From the NCBI RefSeq assembly GCF_905147365.1, contig NC_056416.1, positions 4,484,001 through 4,548,000 of the forward strand: DNA of 64,000 bases. Direction: 5' to 3'. Position 1 is the stretch's first letter. The number at the start of each line of letters is the position of its first letter. This document shows positions 54,412 to 64,000 of this stretch, piece by piece. The position numbers were made by a program, and so were the translations under genes. The notes under the pieces were generated by a model that worked only from the letters and a program-made list of their open reading frames with translations, searched no databases and was not told where the DNA came from. The stretch is from Aricia agestis (lineage: Eukaryota; Arthropoda; Insecta; Lepidoptera; Lycaenidae).

Positions 54412-55446
54412 AATTGAAAGCATAATGAAAGAATTATACATTACTAGGTGCTAAATCTGCAGTGACCTGACCAAAGGTCTACTCCGGATTTTCTCTAATA
54501 GATTCCCATGTAGCAGGTGCAAAACCGCTAAGACATCGTTGCGGTCATTTTTGTAATGAGCAGTAAATTAAGTAAAAGTGCGGAAATGCTGCACATTTTC
54601 TCTTGTTACTGAGATAAGTGAGAACTTATCTTACGGATATGTGGATGTCTAATGGACAATTATTTATTTTCCTGAAGATTACATTCTACTGTGAGAATAT
54701 GTGGGTACAAATAAAAATCTTAAAACAGAGCGAGGTGCTAGAAATGAAGATCTTAAAACCGAGCGATTATTATGAGGATACACCAAGGGCGAGAGAAATT
54801 GAAAATAGATATTTGAAAATGTATTGCTGTCTCATCAATCTCAAGGGTCCCACAGCAGAGCGCGATAGAGACAACACGACAAAAGATAAAAAAAAAAGAA
54901 CAGAAAATCTTCGATTCGTTGTCCGCTGATTCCTTCTCCAAAACTTAACCGATTTAAGTACTTTTTTCATTAAGAATTAAAGCAAGGCTTGAACTGTGTT
55001 CCTGTGTTTTTTTTTGTATATTTTAGCCAGTTTTGTTTTCTGGGTGCTTGAACACAGAGGAAAAGCTGGCCATTTTTTTGGGTGTTTGGACGTTCTTATC
55101 TTTTTTTATAATAAAATTATGAAAAAAAGAAAACTTAGGGACATGCCAATAGTGGCCATAGATATTCAGGAAAAAAATCATAACTTTACCGGCATTATCC
55201 AGGGAGGAAACAGGGGACAACGTTTGTATGGAAAAATGTGGTCTCCTCTTATGCTCAGCCAGGTCGAAGCCCACATATTATTTCAGCTGTTGAAAATTTC
55301 AATGGCGCGATGCAGACTTCTGATCCTTGTTAGTCACAATTTGGTTAGGCAATCAAAAGCACTAGTCAATAGATGAACTCCGGTCAAAAAAAACTTAAGA
55401 AAACGAACATGAGAGAAAAAACTGATACAATATAATACATATTATA

Positions 55447-55651
55447 CAGCGGGGCTAAAATGGTCGCTTTGGAGAATCATATTATGAATCATGATATGAT
55501 TATTTTTTAAAAATCTCAAAATGCAGTTCTGCTTGCAATTCATGTCTAGTAATTCGTACTAATTTGACATTTGTCAGTTTGACAGTTTTGACAATTCATT
55601 TGCTGAATTGATGGAGAGGAATTGCTAAACGTCACCATTTTAGCCCCGCTG
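55447..55651. mobile_element. MITE family M1, copy c (best preserved)
   Basis: CAGCGGGGCTAAAATGG and its exact complement, with TA on both sides, 205 bp. TA targets suggest mobilisation by a Tc1/mariner-type transposase. Confidence 0.9.
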
Positions 55652-55988
55652 TACACAATACATCAAGACATTGGCTAGTGTGACAAGCAATAAAGGACAT
55701 AGTAGAATAATAAACAAAGTATAAGCAATTAAAATAACAAATATGTTGGCAAGCGTACGAAATGCCAAATGGAAATAGATGGACTGAAATAGTTCAGCTT
55801 CAATGTGTCCAAACGCACCGGATGGTGGAATTCTAGGCGCCAGTGTGCCAAATCGCTCGTCAAATAAATACCAATACGACGACATTGGACTTGCACTTTG
55901 AGAATGAAAAGGCCAAAATATTTACCCTCGACGAAAACAAAAGGGTGTTCACTTCTTAGTATGACGTAATAATATAATGTGTTTTTCC

Positions 55989-56322
55989 CATAAAGTTAAT
56001 ATACTTACCTAGCGGAATAGAGCAACAATCTCGAGCTGTCAAACGAAACCGAAATTGGTTTTCATCTGTGTGAAAAATATGTGTACTTATACACTTACAC
56101 AAGCATGATTGAACATGAATTCTATGAGATTAAATTGTCAACGTGCGGCACGTGCCAACTGGACGTCAAAAAAAGAGTGCTGCTGTCATCATAAAGTTAA
56201 TATACTGTATCACACGTCTCTTTTTACCACGCAGTGTTACTGATAGTGACATCTCTCTTGCTCAGGCCTTTGTTTTGCTCAGGCCTTTGTTTCTCTATTC
56301 CGCTAGGTATATTAACTTTATG
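55989..56322. mobile_element. MITE with CATAAAGTTAATATAC ends
   Basis: CATAAAGTTAATATAC then CCTAGCGGAATAGAG, complements at the other end. An extra CATAAAGTTAATATAC occurs inside at about 56189. Confidence 0.75.
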
Positions 56323-56646
56323 GTTTTTCCACGGTATGATGGCGTTGTAGATGGTTGTAGCATCCAAACAAGTGTTCTTAGGCTATAATTCATCATTATC
56401 TATTCGCTTACCACTGGCAATATGGGATTTACCTTTTAAGAGTTTACATACATGTTGGTCGGTCTTGCTTGAAATGTATTGAACTGGGCGTTTAAAACAA
56501 TATAGGGGATGAAAGAGAGCCTTTTGAAATTGACATGAACCGTGTAGCGAATAGCAAATAAAATTTATGAAGACGTCAAAGGACAAATTTTCCACCTTTC
56601 ACTCGGATAGATAAAATAATATATTTTGTCCCTCCTTTGTGTGTAT

Positions 56647-56810
56647 ATTATGAATCATAATATGATTCATCTTTTTAAAATCGCAAAATCGTCAGTCTGC
56701 TTGCAATTCATGTCTAGTAATTCGTACTTTGGAATTCGTCAGTTTGACAGTGTTGACAATTCATTTGCTGAATTGATTAAAAGGAATTGCTAAATGTGAC
56801 CATTTCAGAT
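56647..56810. mobile_element. MITE family M1, copy d (truncated)
   Basis: Starts at TATTATGAATCATAATATG and keeps the interior to GTGACCATTT; both TIRs are missing or eroded. Confidence 0.65.
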
Positions 56811-57839
56811 ATTTCTAGGGGTTTTTAGGAAGGACAGACACATTTTCGCATTTATAATACTAATTTAGGTTGATCATCACGTCAAAATATCCATTGCTTA
56901 ATCCTTAAAAGAATGCCGTGGGTCGTAACCATCGTAGCCCATTAAGATTTTTTAGTATGTGATATTAATCCGGTGGTTTTTTTGATTGCACAACCATATA
57001 CGCTCACGAAATGCAGTCGGATTTTCTAATGGTCAGATATTTTAATGAAGGAAGTCTGACAAATTATTTCAAATTGACTATTCGGTATTAGTAATCAGTA
57101 ATGACCATTTGCTTAATTAACGACGTGATAAGCCACTTTTTGTCGCCATTTTTCTCGCCTATGTTTGTTTATTGGGTGTGTGAACTGTACTCAATGGATG
57201 TCGCCTGGTTTCTAACTGCCGCGCTTAGAGTTTGTAATTAAATGAGGATTTTAACTTAAGATATGCCCAATACATTATCTGTCAAACTCTACATTAAATT
57301 GAAGTTTATTCATCATTCCCCAATCAATTCCCACAATTGAGGTATATAAGGTATTAAAAAGGCAACTAATAATAATAAAACCATTGCTATTGCAGAGATA
57401 GACTCCTGTAAATGAGCCATCACATAATTATTAATTAGATTTATAGGCAGATGGCGGGCCTATCCGATTATGTCAAGACTTAGGAAATGCAATCCCTCAA
57501 CATAATTTCAATCCCGGTATTTGCGGGACTGAACCATCACAATCCCGCTGGATCCCGGTATTTGCGGGATCCCGCAGGGTGGACTTTAACATTTAAAATA
57601 AATCGTTACTTTACTTGATAGAACTCGTTTTATTCTTAGAAACTGAAATTGTTATTTTTTAAGTGTCCGACAAAGTTTGTTTTTAAATTTTGTCGGACTC
57701 TTTTTTTTACAAGGGTTTATTATTACTTGATACTTTAGATATAAAAAAAACTTAATATTTTCTTTGGAAATGGCTACGTAATATAATTTAGTTAAAAAAT
57801 ATAAAAAAAACTGCCTATTTATTTTCATCTTTTATCAAA

Positions 57840-57918
57840 ATTATTATTTTTCCCGAAAAAATGTACCGTTCGATTCGATAAAATAAATGGCGCTACGGAG
57901 TTTCGGGCATCATCTAGC
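57840..57918 (+). repeat. Helitron-like repeat H1, 3' fragment
   Basis: TTCCCGAAAAAATGTACCG to GTTTCGGGCATCATCTAG. Confidence 0.55.
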
Positions 57919-57988
57919 TGTAGCATTATCCTTTCATCTGTCACGAATTACTGTCAAACCATTTTCAAAATTACTTTTGAATAGTCTA

Positions 57989-58504
57989 AGCTAAGTACTC
58001 ACATACGGTTTTGCACGATAGTTTTACTCCAAATCGAGCAATAACCACCGTGTGGACCGCAAAACTGACAGCCCGAAGGCTCGCTTCCCTTGATGGCTTG
58101 ATGGAATCAAAATATATATTGTCAAATATGTCATTTCCTTCGATTCGGAGTAAAACTATCGAGCAAAACCGTGAAAATGTATACGTGGGAGAGCCATGCT
58201 TCGGCACGAATGGGCCGGCTCGACCGGAGAAATACCACGTTCTCACAGAAAACCGGCGTTTCGCCGAGTGAGTGAGTTTACCGGAGGCCCAATCCCCTAC
58301 CCTATTCCCTTCCCTACCCTCCCCTATTCCCTTCCCATCCCTACCCTCCCCTATTACCCTATTCCCTCTTAAAAGGCAACGCACCTGTAGCTCTTCTGAT
58401 GCTGCGAGTGTCCATGGGCGACGGAAGTTGCTTTCCATCATATGACCCGTTTGCGCTTTTGCCCCCTTATCACATTAAAAAAAACCGTATGTGAGTACTT
58501 AGCA
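57989..58504. mobile_element. MITE family Q, copy split by a SINE
   Basis: Same arms as 27374-27565; the right arm is broken at CAAAACCGT by the SINE at 58183-58484 and resumes CCGTATGTGAGTACTTAGCA. Confidence 0.85.
58183..58484 (+). mobile_element. SINE-A, copy 10, nested
   Basis: ACGTGGGAGAGCC start, A-run end. AAAACCGT is duplicated at 58165-58172 and 58481-58488, with ten unmatched bases (GAAAATGTAT) between the left duplicate and the SINE. It lacks the AACAGCG segment present in most copies. Confidence 0.85.
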
Positions 58505-58747
58505 TAATAAGACGCCCATTTTGGGCGCTTGACAGACGAGCTACTATTATATAACTACTGCTACTACACACCTACTACTGGCACTGTACTGCTAGGCACT
58601 ACGTGTAACAATATAATAAGTTTACACAACGGTCGTCACGTTGTTGAACCGCTGCAGGTGAGGTCAGCCCACGTCCGCCTGGCCGCTACTGATCAAGATT
58701 ATGTTGTTACTTTTCTTTGCGTAATACCTTAATTAGAGCCCTTTGGC

Positions 58748-59003
58748 CATGGGCGTACCGAGGGGGGGGGGGGGGCAGGGGGGGGGGGCATGCGGCCACC
58801 CCCTGGATCATGTTGACGTCCCTACTAAGTATATTATTTAGTACTTTCATCTATAAAAATTAAAAATAATAAAACGAATTTTTGCCATTTGTTTGCAATA
58901 CAATATTTTTACAACTAAAAATTATTTTTTATTCTTTATAAACACCTAGCTTACAAAAAATCTGATTTGCCCCCCCCTGGCCCAGAACGTGGGTACGCCC
59001 ATG
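58748..59003. mobile_element. hAT-like MITE with G-homopolymers
   Basis: CATGGGCGTACC and GGTACGCCCATG are exact complements. CCTTTGGC is duplicated at 58740-58747 and 59004-59011. G-runs sit next to the left end and C-runs next to the right. Confidence 0.9.
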
Positions 59004-59182
59004 CCTTTGGCTTATAATAAACTAAAGAAATAAGCATAGAAAATTTTGTAATTGTAGACTTGTATTTGAATAAGAGGTATGGACGGTAGATATCAAGGTT
59101 CAGGTCAAAATATATAGCAGCTCTTAATAACGTGTTGATAAGAGCTATCCATATTATACATTCAGAAAACAGCATCAAAATA

Positions 59183-59525
59183 ATAATACCCTCCATACCG
59201 GTTTCGGTGACGGTGGCCGGTTTCATTGAAACCAAGCCAGGTACGCAGGAGTAATTTTGGAGTGACCAAGTGTGTGCGCAGTACACAAGAGCACTCTCTA
59301 TTCCTTTACTCTCATAGCCCAGTGGGACGGAAGACCGACACGACCGGCGAGAGATCAGGCGCAGGACCGACTTTTTACATGCCCATCCGACGCATGGATC
59401 ATCTTACTTGTCAGACAATCAGGTGATCAGCCTGCATTGTCCTAACCAAACTTGGAAATAACATGTTTCAAACCCACGACCTCCGAGTCAAGAGCCACGC
59501 TCTAAACCACTGGACCACGGAGGCG
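59183..59525 (-). mobile_element. tRNA-like SINE-C, full-length
   Basis: Head on the - strand reads GCCTCCGTGGTCCAGTGG with a weak box B (GGGTTTGAAAC). The tail is (TAA)-rich near 59183. TCAAAATA is duplicated exactly at 59175-59182 and 59526-59533. Confidence 0.85.
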
Positions 59526-59800
59526 TCAAAATATGATAGAGTAATCTATCAAAATATGATAGATTACTCAAAACGGTAGATATAATCATATTATAGACTA
59601 CATCGGAATGCTGTGATATTTTAAAATTTAAATCGATGAATAAAAAAGTTGCATTAAAATCGGAGATGATAATATCAAAATCTGGAATAACTAATATTTT
59701 ATAATGTATGGGAATGTACTTTTTTAATCCTAAATAATTTAACGTCCTTTAAATTAAAAAAAATGTAAATTAAAATATAGAATACTGCGGGGTGTGTAGT

Positions 59801-60234
59801 TTTTAAGAGCCCATATGACCCTAACTTGACTATATACTTTAACCTAGATCTCAAAATCTGTAAGGTCTATAAAACAGATTTTTTGACACAAGTAACTTCA
59901 GTTCATAAAGATTAAATGCTCAAGACGAAAACTCGATTACTCAAAATATGCTCGATAGTTTCTTTTTTTACAAAAAACCTTGTTTTAGACACATTTTTGC
60001 TTGGATCTTCGAAGTTTGCTGTCTTTTCTTTAATATTTTTTAATATCTAAAAAGGTATTGATAAAACCTATATTTGCTCAAAACACTTTTATCATAATCA
60101 TTATAGTTCGTCTTTTATTCAAGTAAAACTAACTCGGCGATGATTCCGCGCCGTCCTTTTTCACCTGGCATATGAAAGACGGGCGTGAGTGTGAGGAGAG
60201 AAGGACCATGTTTGATTTTTAGAGTCAGGTGAGC
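59801..60234 (+). repeat. Left arm of a large inverted repeat
   Basis: Runs from TTTTAAGAGCCCATATGACC to GAGTCAGGTGAGC and is the near-complement of 63437-63867. Confidence 0.9.
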
Positions 60235-60839
60235 ACTTAATAATAATATATAACTTTAACACCATGTTAAATGTATGTGTGAGTTGTAACAACATTAAAA
60301 CATTTTCACGAACTTGTAAGACAAAACAATTGTCGCAACGCAATTGTTAAAATATTCATAGCAAAATAAGCGACAAGTGTTGTTTTTGTAGTATTTTTAT
60401 CGCGACAGTAATATGCATATGACAACATTGGCACATACACTCGCGTGATAAAGTTCAATTGATTAAAAAATATTATAATTTTTAACTTTAGCAGTTAGCT
60501 AGCTCTTTAATTCCACATAATATTACGAGTATTAGTGTTAAATAAGTTTACACGTGTCCATAATGTTATGTAGTTAATGAAATAAAATTTTACTTATCTT
60601 AAGGAAATTGTTATTAAATTGACGTGAAATTTTCATCGATTTTCGATTTCAAAGCTGATAGTACATGATGTAATCATAATAATATTATGCGCAGTTGGAA
60701 TTTTAATGTCAATTTGGTAAGCCATCTACATGGTTCTACATTCTACAACCACAGTGGATAATACGCAAGTATGCTTTAATACCATAAATGCGAAGCTGTC
60801 TTAATCCTGCACATTCGACGTCGACGATGGGCAACAAAG

Positions 60840-61139
60840 TTACACGATTGTATTCGCTTGAATTGTATAAATAATATTGGTGACCTATCGTTAGCCCCCG
60901 ATAAAAACGGTACATAGGTTACATCGGGGCACCCATAAGGGTTTCCCTTTTTTGCGTTGGGGGAATGACCACCGAGGTATGTGAGACTCCCCGGGGCGGA
61001 CGTAAGATCCGCACTCGGGACTACCCACTAAAACCCCAACAGTGTTCCTGCTCCTGAAGGTGGAACTACGGGGAACGCGTTATACGCGACCGCAGACCCT
61101 CCACATAAAGGTTGCCCCTGCGCATCAAAAAAAAAAAAA
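60840..61139 (+). mobile_element. A-tailed retroposed sequence
   Basis: Relatively GC-rich stretch (CCCCGGGGCGGACG, CTGAAGGTGGAACTACGGGG) ending in a 13-nt A-run at 61127-61139. The left edge is uncertain. The family is not identified. Confidence 0.5.
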
Positions 61140-61561
61140 GAGGTCACATAAAGTACTGCGGCTTATGTCACTTCTTGGTTTAATTTCTCTAGCCTTCGTG
61201 TTTAAAAGGAGAGCACAACAAGAATACCCAAGTCGGCACAGATCAAACTACAAATAAAAAAAAAATTAACCACTTGTCTCCACAACAGTACAATTGGATT
61301 AAGTCAATGTCTATTGTGGTGTACAAGGTGATTTTGCGAAACAGTGGTATCGAGACAGAAGCGGTCGTTCCCAGCCATAATGGGCGTTTGTCATGCTTTT
61401 TACGAGAGGACCGGTGGCGCAAGCGTTTCGCAGACCGGCGCGGTTGACGGACTATCGATGTTAGGAGGTCTCACTTTTTTATTAATATGTAATTATCGGT
61501 ACAGTTGCGGTCAGAAGTGGTCCACAAGATGACCTAGAGCAGAAGTCACGTGACTTAAGGT

Positions 61562-61735
61562 ATAGGCCATACACGGGACAATCATCGTAACGATTTATCT
61601 CCTCGATGTTAAAATCGAACGACAAATTGTACGTGTGTAGCAATATCGCAAACGATTTTACGTTCAAAAGATCGATTGGACGATTTTCTTGACGATCGAT
61701 CGAAACGACCAATTGTGCCATGTATGGGCACCTAG
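61562..61735. repeat. Degenerate MITE, GGCCATACACGGGACAAT ends
   Basis: Left GGCCATACACGGGACAAT, right ATTGTGCCATGTATGGGC; the interior is rich in CGAT. Confidence 0.5.
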
Positions 61736-61938
61736 ACTAGAGTGTACTTACTCTGAAGTCAGAATATTTATGTCGTTGTCACATAGGCTCTGCAAATTCA
61801 ATAAAATATTTTGTAGTGACTTGTTCTATTTTTGGGCCATCACAAGAATGTTTTGAAGAATATTTTGAATGAAATTGTAACTTGTAAAAATTTGAGCACC
61901 GCTGAACCGATTTGGCTAATTTTCAGTTTCTAAATCAT

Positions 61939-62283
61939 ACGTGGGAGAGCCATGCTTCGGCACGAATGGGCCGGCTCGACCGGATAAATACCACGTTCTC
62001 ACAGAAAACCGGCGTGAAACAGCGCTTGCGCTGTGTTTCGCCGAGTGAGTGAGTTTACCGGAGGCCCAATCCCCTAACCCCTAACCTATTCCCTTCCCTA
62101 CCCTCAATTATTCCCTTCCCTTCCCTTATCTTCCCTACTCTCCCCTATTACCCTATTCCCTCTTAAAAGGCCGGCAACGCACTTGCAGCTCTTCTGATGC
62201 TGCGAGTGTCCATGGGCGACGGAAGTTGCTTTCCATCAGGTGACCCGTTTGCTCGTTTGCCCCCTTATTTCATAAAAAAAAAA
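61939..62283 (+). mobile_element. SINE-A, full-length copy 11
   Basis: ACGTGGGAGAGCC to CATAAAAAAAAAA; the core is closest to 1604-1940 and 41066-41409. It lies in the spacer of the large inverted repeat. Confidence 0.85.
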
Positions 62284-63436
62284 TTGAGAAGACCAATTCA
62301 TAAAATATGTATTTTAATGTGCAAGTTAGGACTATAAACTGATTTCAATACAGCAAAAACCGTACAAGTAACAACCAAATAAAATTGGTCCACAAACTTA
62401 CATTGTACAACAAAATTGATTCATAAATCTGCTGAATTGAGAACATGATTTGTGGGCCGTTTTCTGGACAAAACATCGGTTCTTAGGGTTGCCAACGTAA
62501 AATTTTATAGATCCACTCCTACAAAAATCCAAAAAATCGTAAGCAGTATTCCTATTTTTGGAAAAATCTGCGGAATGGCAGCGTATCCTAGTCTTTTGTT
62601 TGTTATTATTGTATTAGTTATTGTATGTTTTATATTTTTCTGTAAACTCAGGATAATATACGCAAGTGTAGAGGATATTTTATTAGAAGTTTTTTATAAT
62701 GTAATTATCGTACTGTTCGTTTTCCTAAATAAATAAAATAAATAAAACAATAGTTGATTTCATTACAAAACTCATTTTAAAATTACCCCAAGCAATCCCA
62801 AATTATATTTGACTGAGCTTTTTGTCTGAGCACTATCTAATAAAATTATAATTGTACGTTTTTCTTGTAAAATATAGTATTTTAGTGCCTAAACGTTTTG
62901 TGGAAGAAAAATTTTGTTGCTAGCCCTGTTCCCATCGTGTCGCAAGTTCCGATCGTGACTTACCAGATTTTGTATAGAGTGCCCGGAAGCGACTAACCCA
63001 CTTATTTTTATAAACTTAATATCTCATATTTACTGTACAAAAAAGTCAATTTCACCCAATGTGTAAAATTCGTAGTTATGAAAATATAAAAGAAAACGTC
63101 GATACCAATTCCTATGAACGCCGATTCTGATACTTCGAACATAGATCATTTAAGACCACGGTTACCATAGATCTTACTCAAGTGCTAGCACATGCTTATA
63201 ATAATATCCAGTAAGACATCAAATATCATAATGAAATTCGAGGTATATGAATCGGGCTTCAGGAAGTAAGTAAGAACTAAATAGCACCATACTTCTAGAA
63301 TCATAGATAAACTCTCACAAGACATTAATAAGCCATAGTACTTTATGTGACCTCTCTTCACTTTGTAATAAACTTCTTATAACAATAATTTTGTTCATAA
63401 CAAGTTTATTCATTTCTTTTCAATAATCGTTTAAGA

Positions 63437-63867
63437 GCTCACCTGACTCTAAATATCAAACATCGTCCTTCTCTCTTCACACTCACGCCCGTCTTTCATA
63501 TGCCAGGTGAAAAAGGACGGCGCGGAATTATCGCCGAGTTAGTTTTACTTGAATAAAAGACGAACTATAATGATTATGAAAAAAGTGTTTTGAGCAAATT
63601 TAGGTTTTATCAATACCTTTTTAGATACTAAAAAATATTAAAGAAAAGACAGCTAACTTCGAAGATCCAAGCAAAAATGTGTCTAAAACAAGGTTTTTTT
63701 TAAAAAAGAAACTATCGAGCATTTTTTGAGTAATCGTGTTTTCGTCTTGAGCATTTAATCTTTATGAACTGAAGTTACTTGTGTCAAAAAATCAGTTTTC
63801 TAGACCTTACAGATTTTGAGATCTAGGTTAATGTATGTAGTCAAGTTAGGGTCATATGGGCTCTTAA
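63437..63867 (-). repeat. Right arm of a large inverted repeat
   Basis: Near-complement of 59801-60234 with scattered substitutions and small indels. Just upstream, AGTACTTTATGTGACCTCT (63341) is the complement of AGAGGTCACATAAAGTACT at 61139. Confidence 0.9.
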
Positions 63868-64000
63868 GTAAAACCAAGTACCCAACCAATTTATTGTCAT
63901 TTAATAGAGTCAAACGTATTATATCAGAATAAGTAATTGATGTAATTTGTAGTAGCATGTACGCCACATTTCAAATTGGCAGTAGATAAAGGTTGCAGAG

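Larger units (their letters stand above)
52087..64000. other. 3' flank of gene C, no host gene seen
   Basis: No host gene is supportable. Besides the listed elements, about 52243-53440, 54412-55440, 56811-57840 and 62284-63436 look like ordinary AT-rich sequence. Open frames at 54996-55376 and 62452-62736 match nothing I know. Confidence 0.6.

Noticed and set aside
54996..55376. 126-codon frame on the + strand
   Set aside because: No recognisable domain, AT-rich composition with hydrophobic low-complexity start, no splice or promoter support and no paralogue here.
57986..58441. Longest open frame in the window (151 codons, - strand)
   Set aside because: It runs across the MITE Q arm into the nested SINE-A; parts recur in other SINE copies in any frame. 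It is repeat-derived, not a gene.
59461..59525. Possible tRNA on the - strand
   Set aside because: Only the head of SINE-C; acceptor and T-stem do not close and an exact 8-bp duplication flanks the whole 343-bp element.
62452..62736. 94-codon frame with a hydrophobic stretch
   Set aside because: Looks membrane-like only because AT-rich DNA codes Ile, Phe and Val; no motif or context supports a gene.

Overview
This is AT-rich, repeat-dense animal nuclear DNA, almost certainly from a moth or butterfly (Lepidoptera). The evidence is spliced genes with GT-AG introns, insect-type troponin C proteins, and interspersed repeats of kinds I associate with Lepidoptera: tRNA-like SINEs, an A-tailed SINE with a G-rich minisatellite, many foldback MITEs and Helitron-like elements.

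The only protein-coding genes I can support are three complete troponin C (TpnC) genes in tandem, all on the + strand. Gene A is at 3617-9490 (153 aa), gene B at 17352-26993 (153 aa) and gene C at 44401-51858 (152 aa). All share one six-exon plan. Exon 1 codes only for the initiator Met. Exons of 28, 144, 120 (123 in C), 132 and 35 (29 in C) coding nt follow, with introns 2-5 all in phase 1. Each gene has its own poly(A) signal, and B and C have a credible TATA/initiator pair just upstream. A and B keep two canonical EF-hand loops (II and IV). C keeps only loop IV intact, which points to a single-site, specialised isoform. A and B share blocks of exons 4 and 5 that are identical even at silent sites, suggesting recent gene conversion. 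The only RNA gene I accept is a tRNA-His(GTG) on the - strand inside intron 3 of gene C.

The rest is mobile-element sediment. 1-3390: MITE with a nested SINE, a second SINE, foldback repeats. Introns of A: CpG-rich MITE, foldbacks, and a minisatellite that runs into a splice acceptor. 9508-17270: Helitron-like copies, foldback MITEs, SINEs. Intron 1 of B: RTE-type LINE remnant split by a 333-bp palindrome, and a decayed piggyBac-like element with TTAA target sites. 27050-44320: no host gene, but a P-element-like relic with a THAP-type first exon and an exact 8-bp target duplication, hAT- and Harbinger-like MITEs, and a tandem repeat array. Intron 3 of C: several MITEs, the tRNA gene and a SINE. 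52090-64000: no host gene; nested SINE/MITE insertions, a hAT MITE, and a pair of 430-bp inverted arms 3.2 kb apart.

The three genes presumably supply alternative Ca2+ sensors for the thin filament of different muscles or stages. The repeats date and interrupt one another, and several lie within 30-60 bp of splice sites. All splice sites and element boundaries were read by eye from sequence; none has transcript support here.
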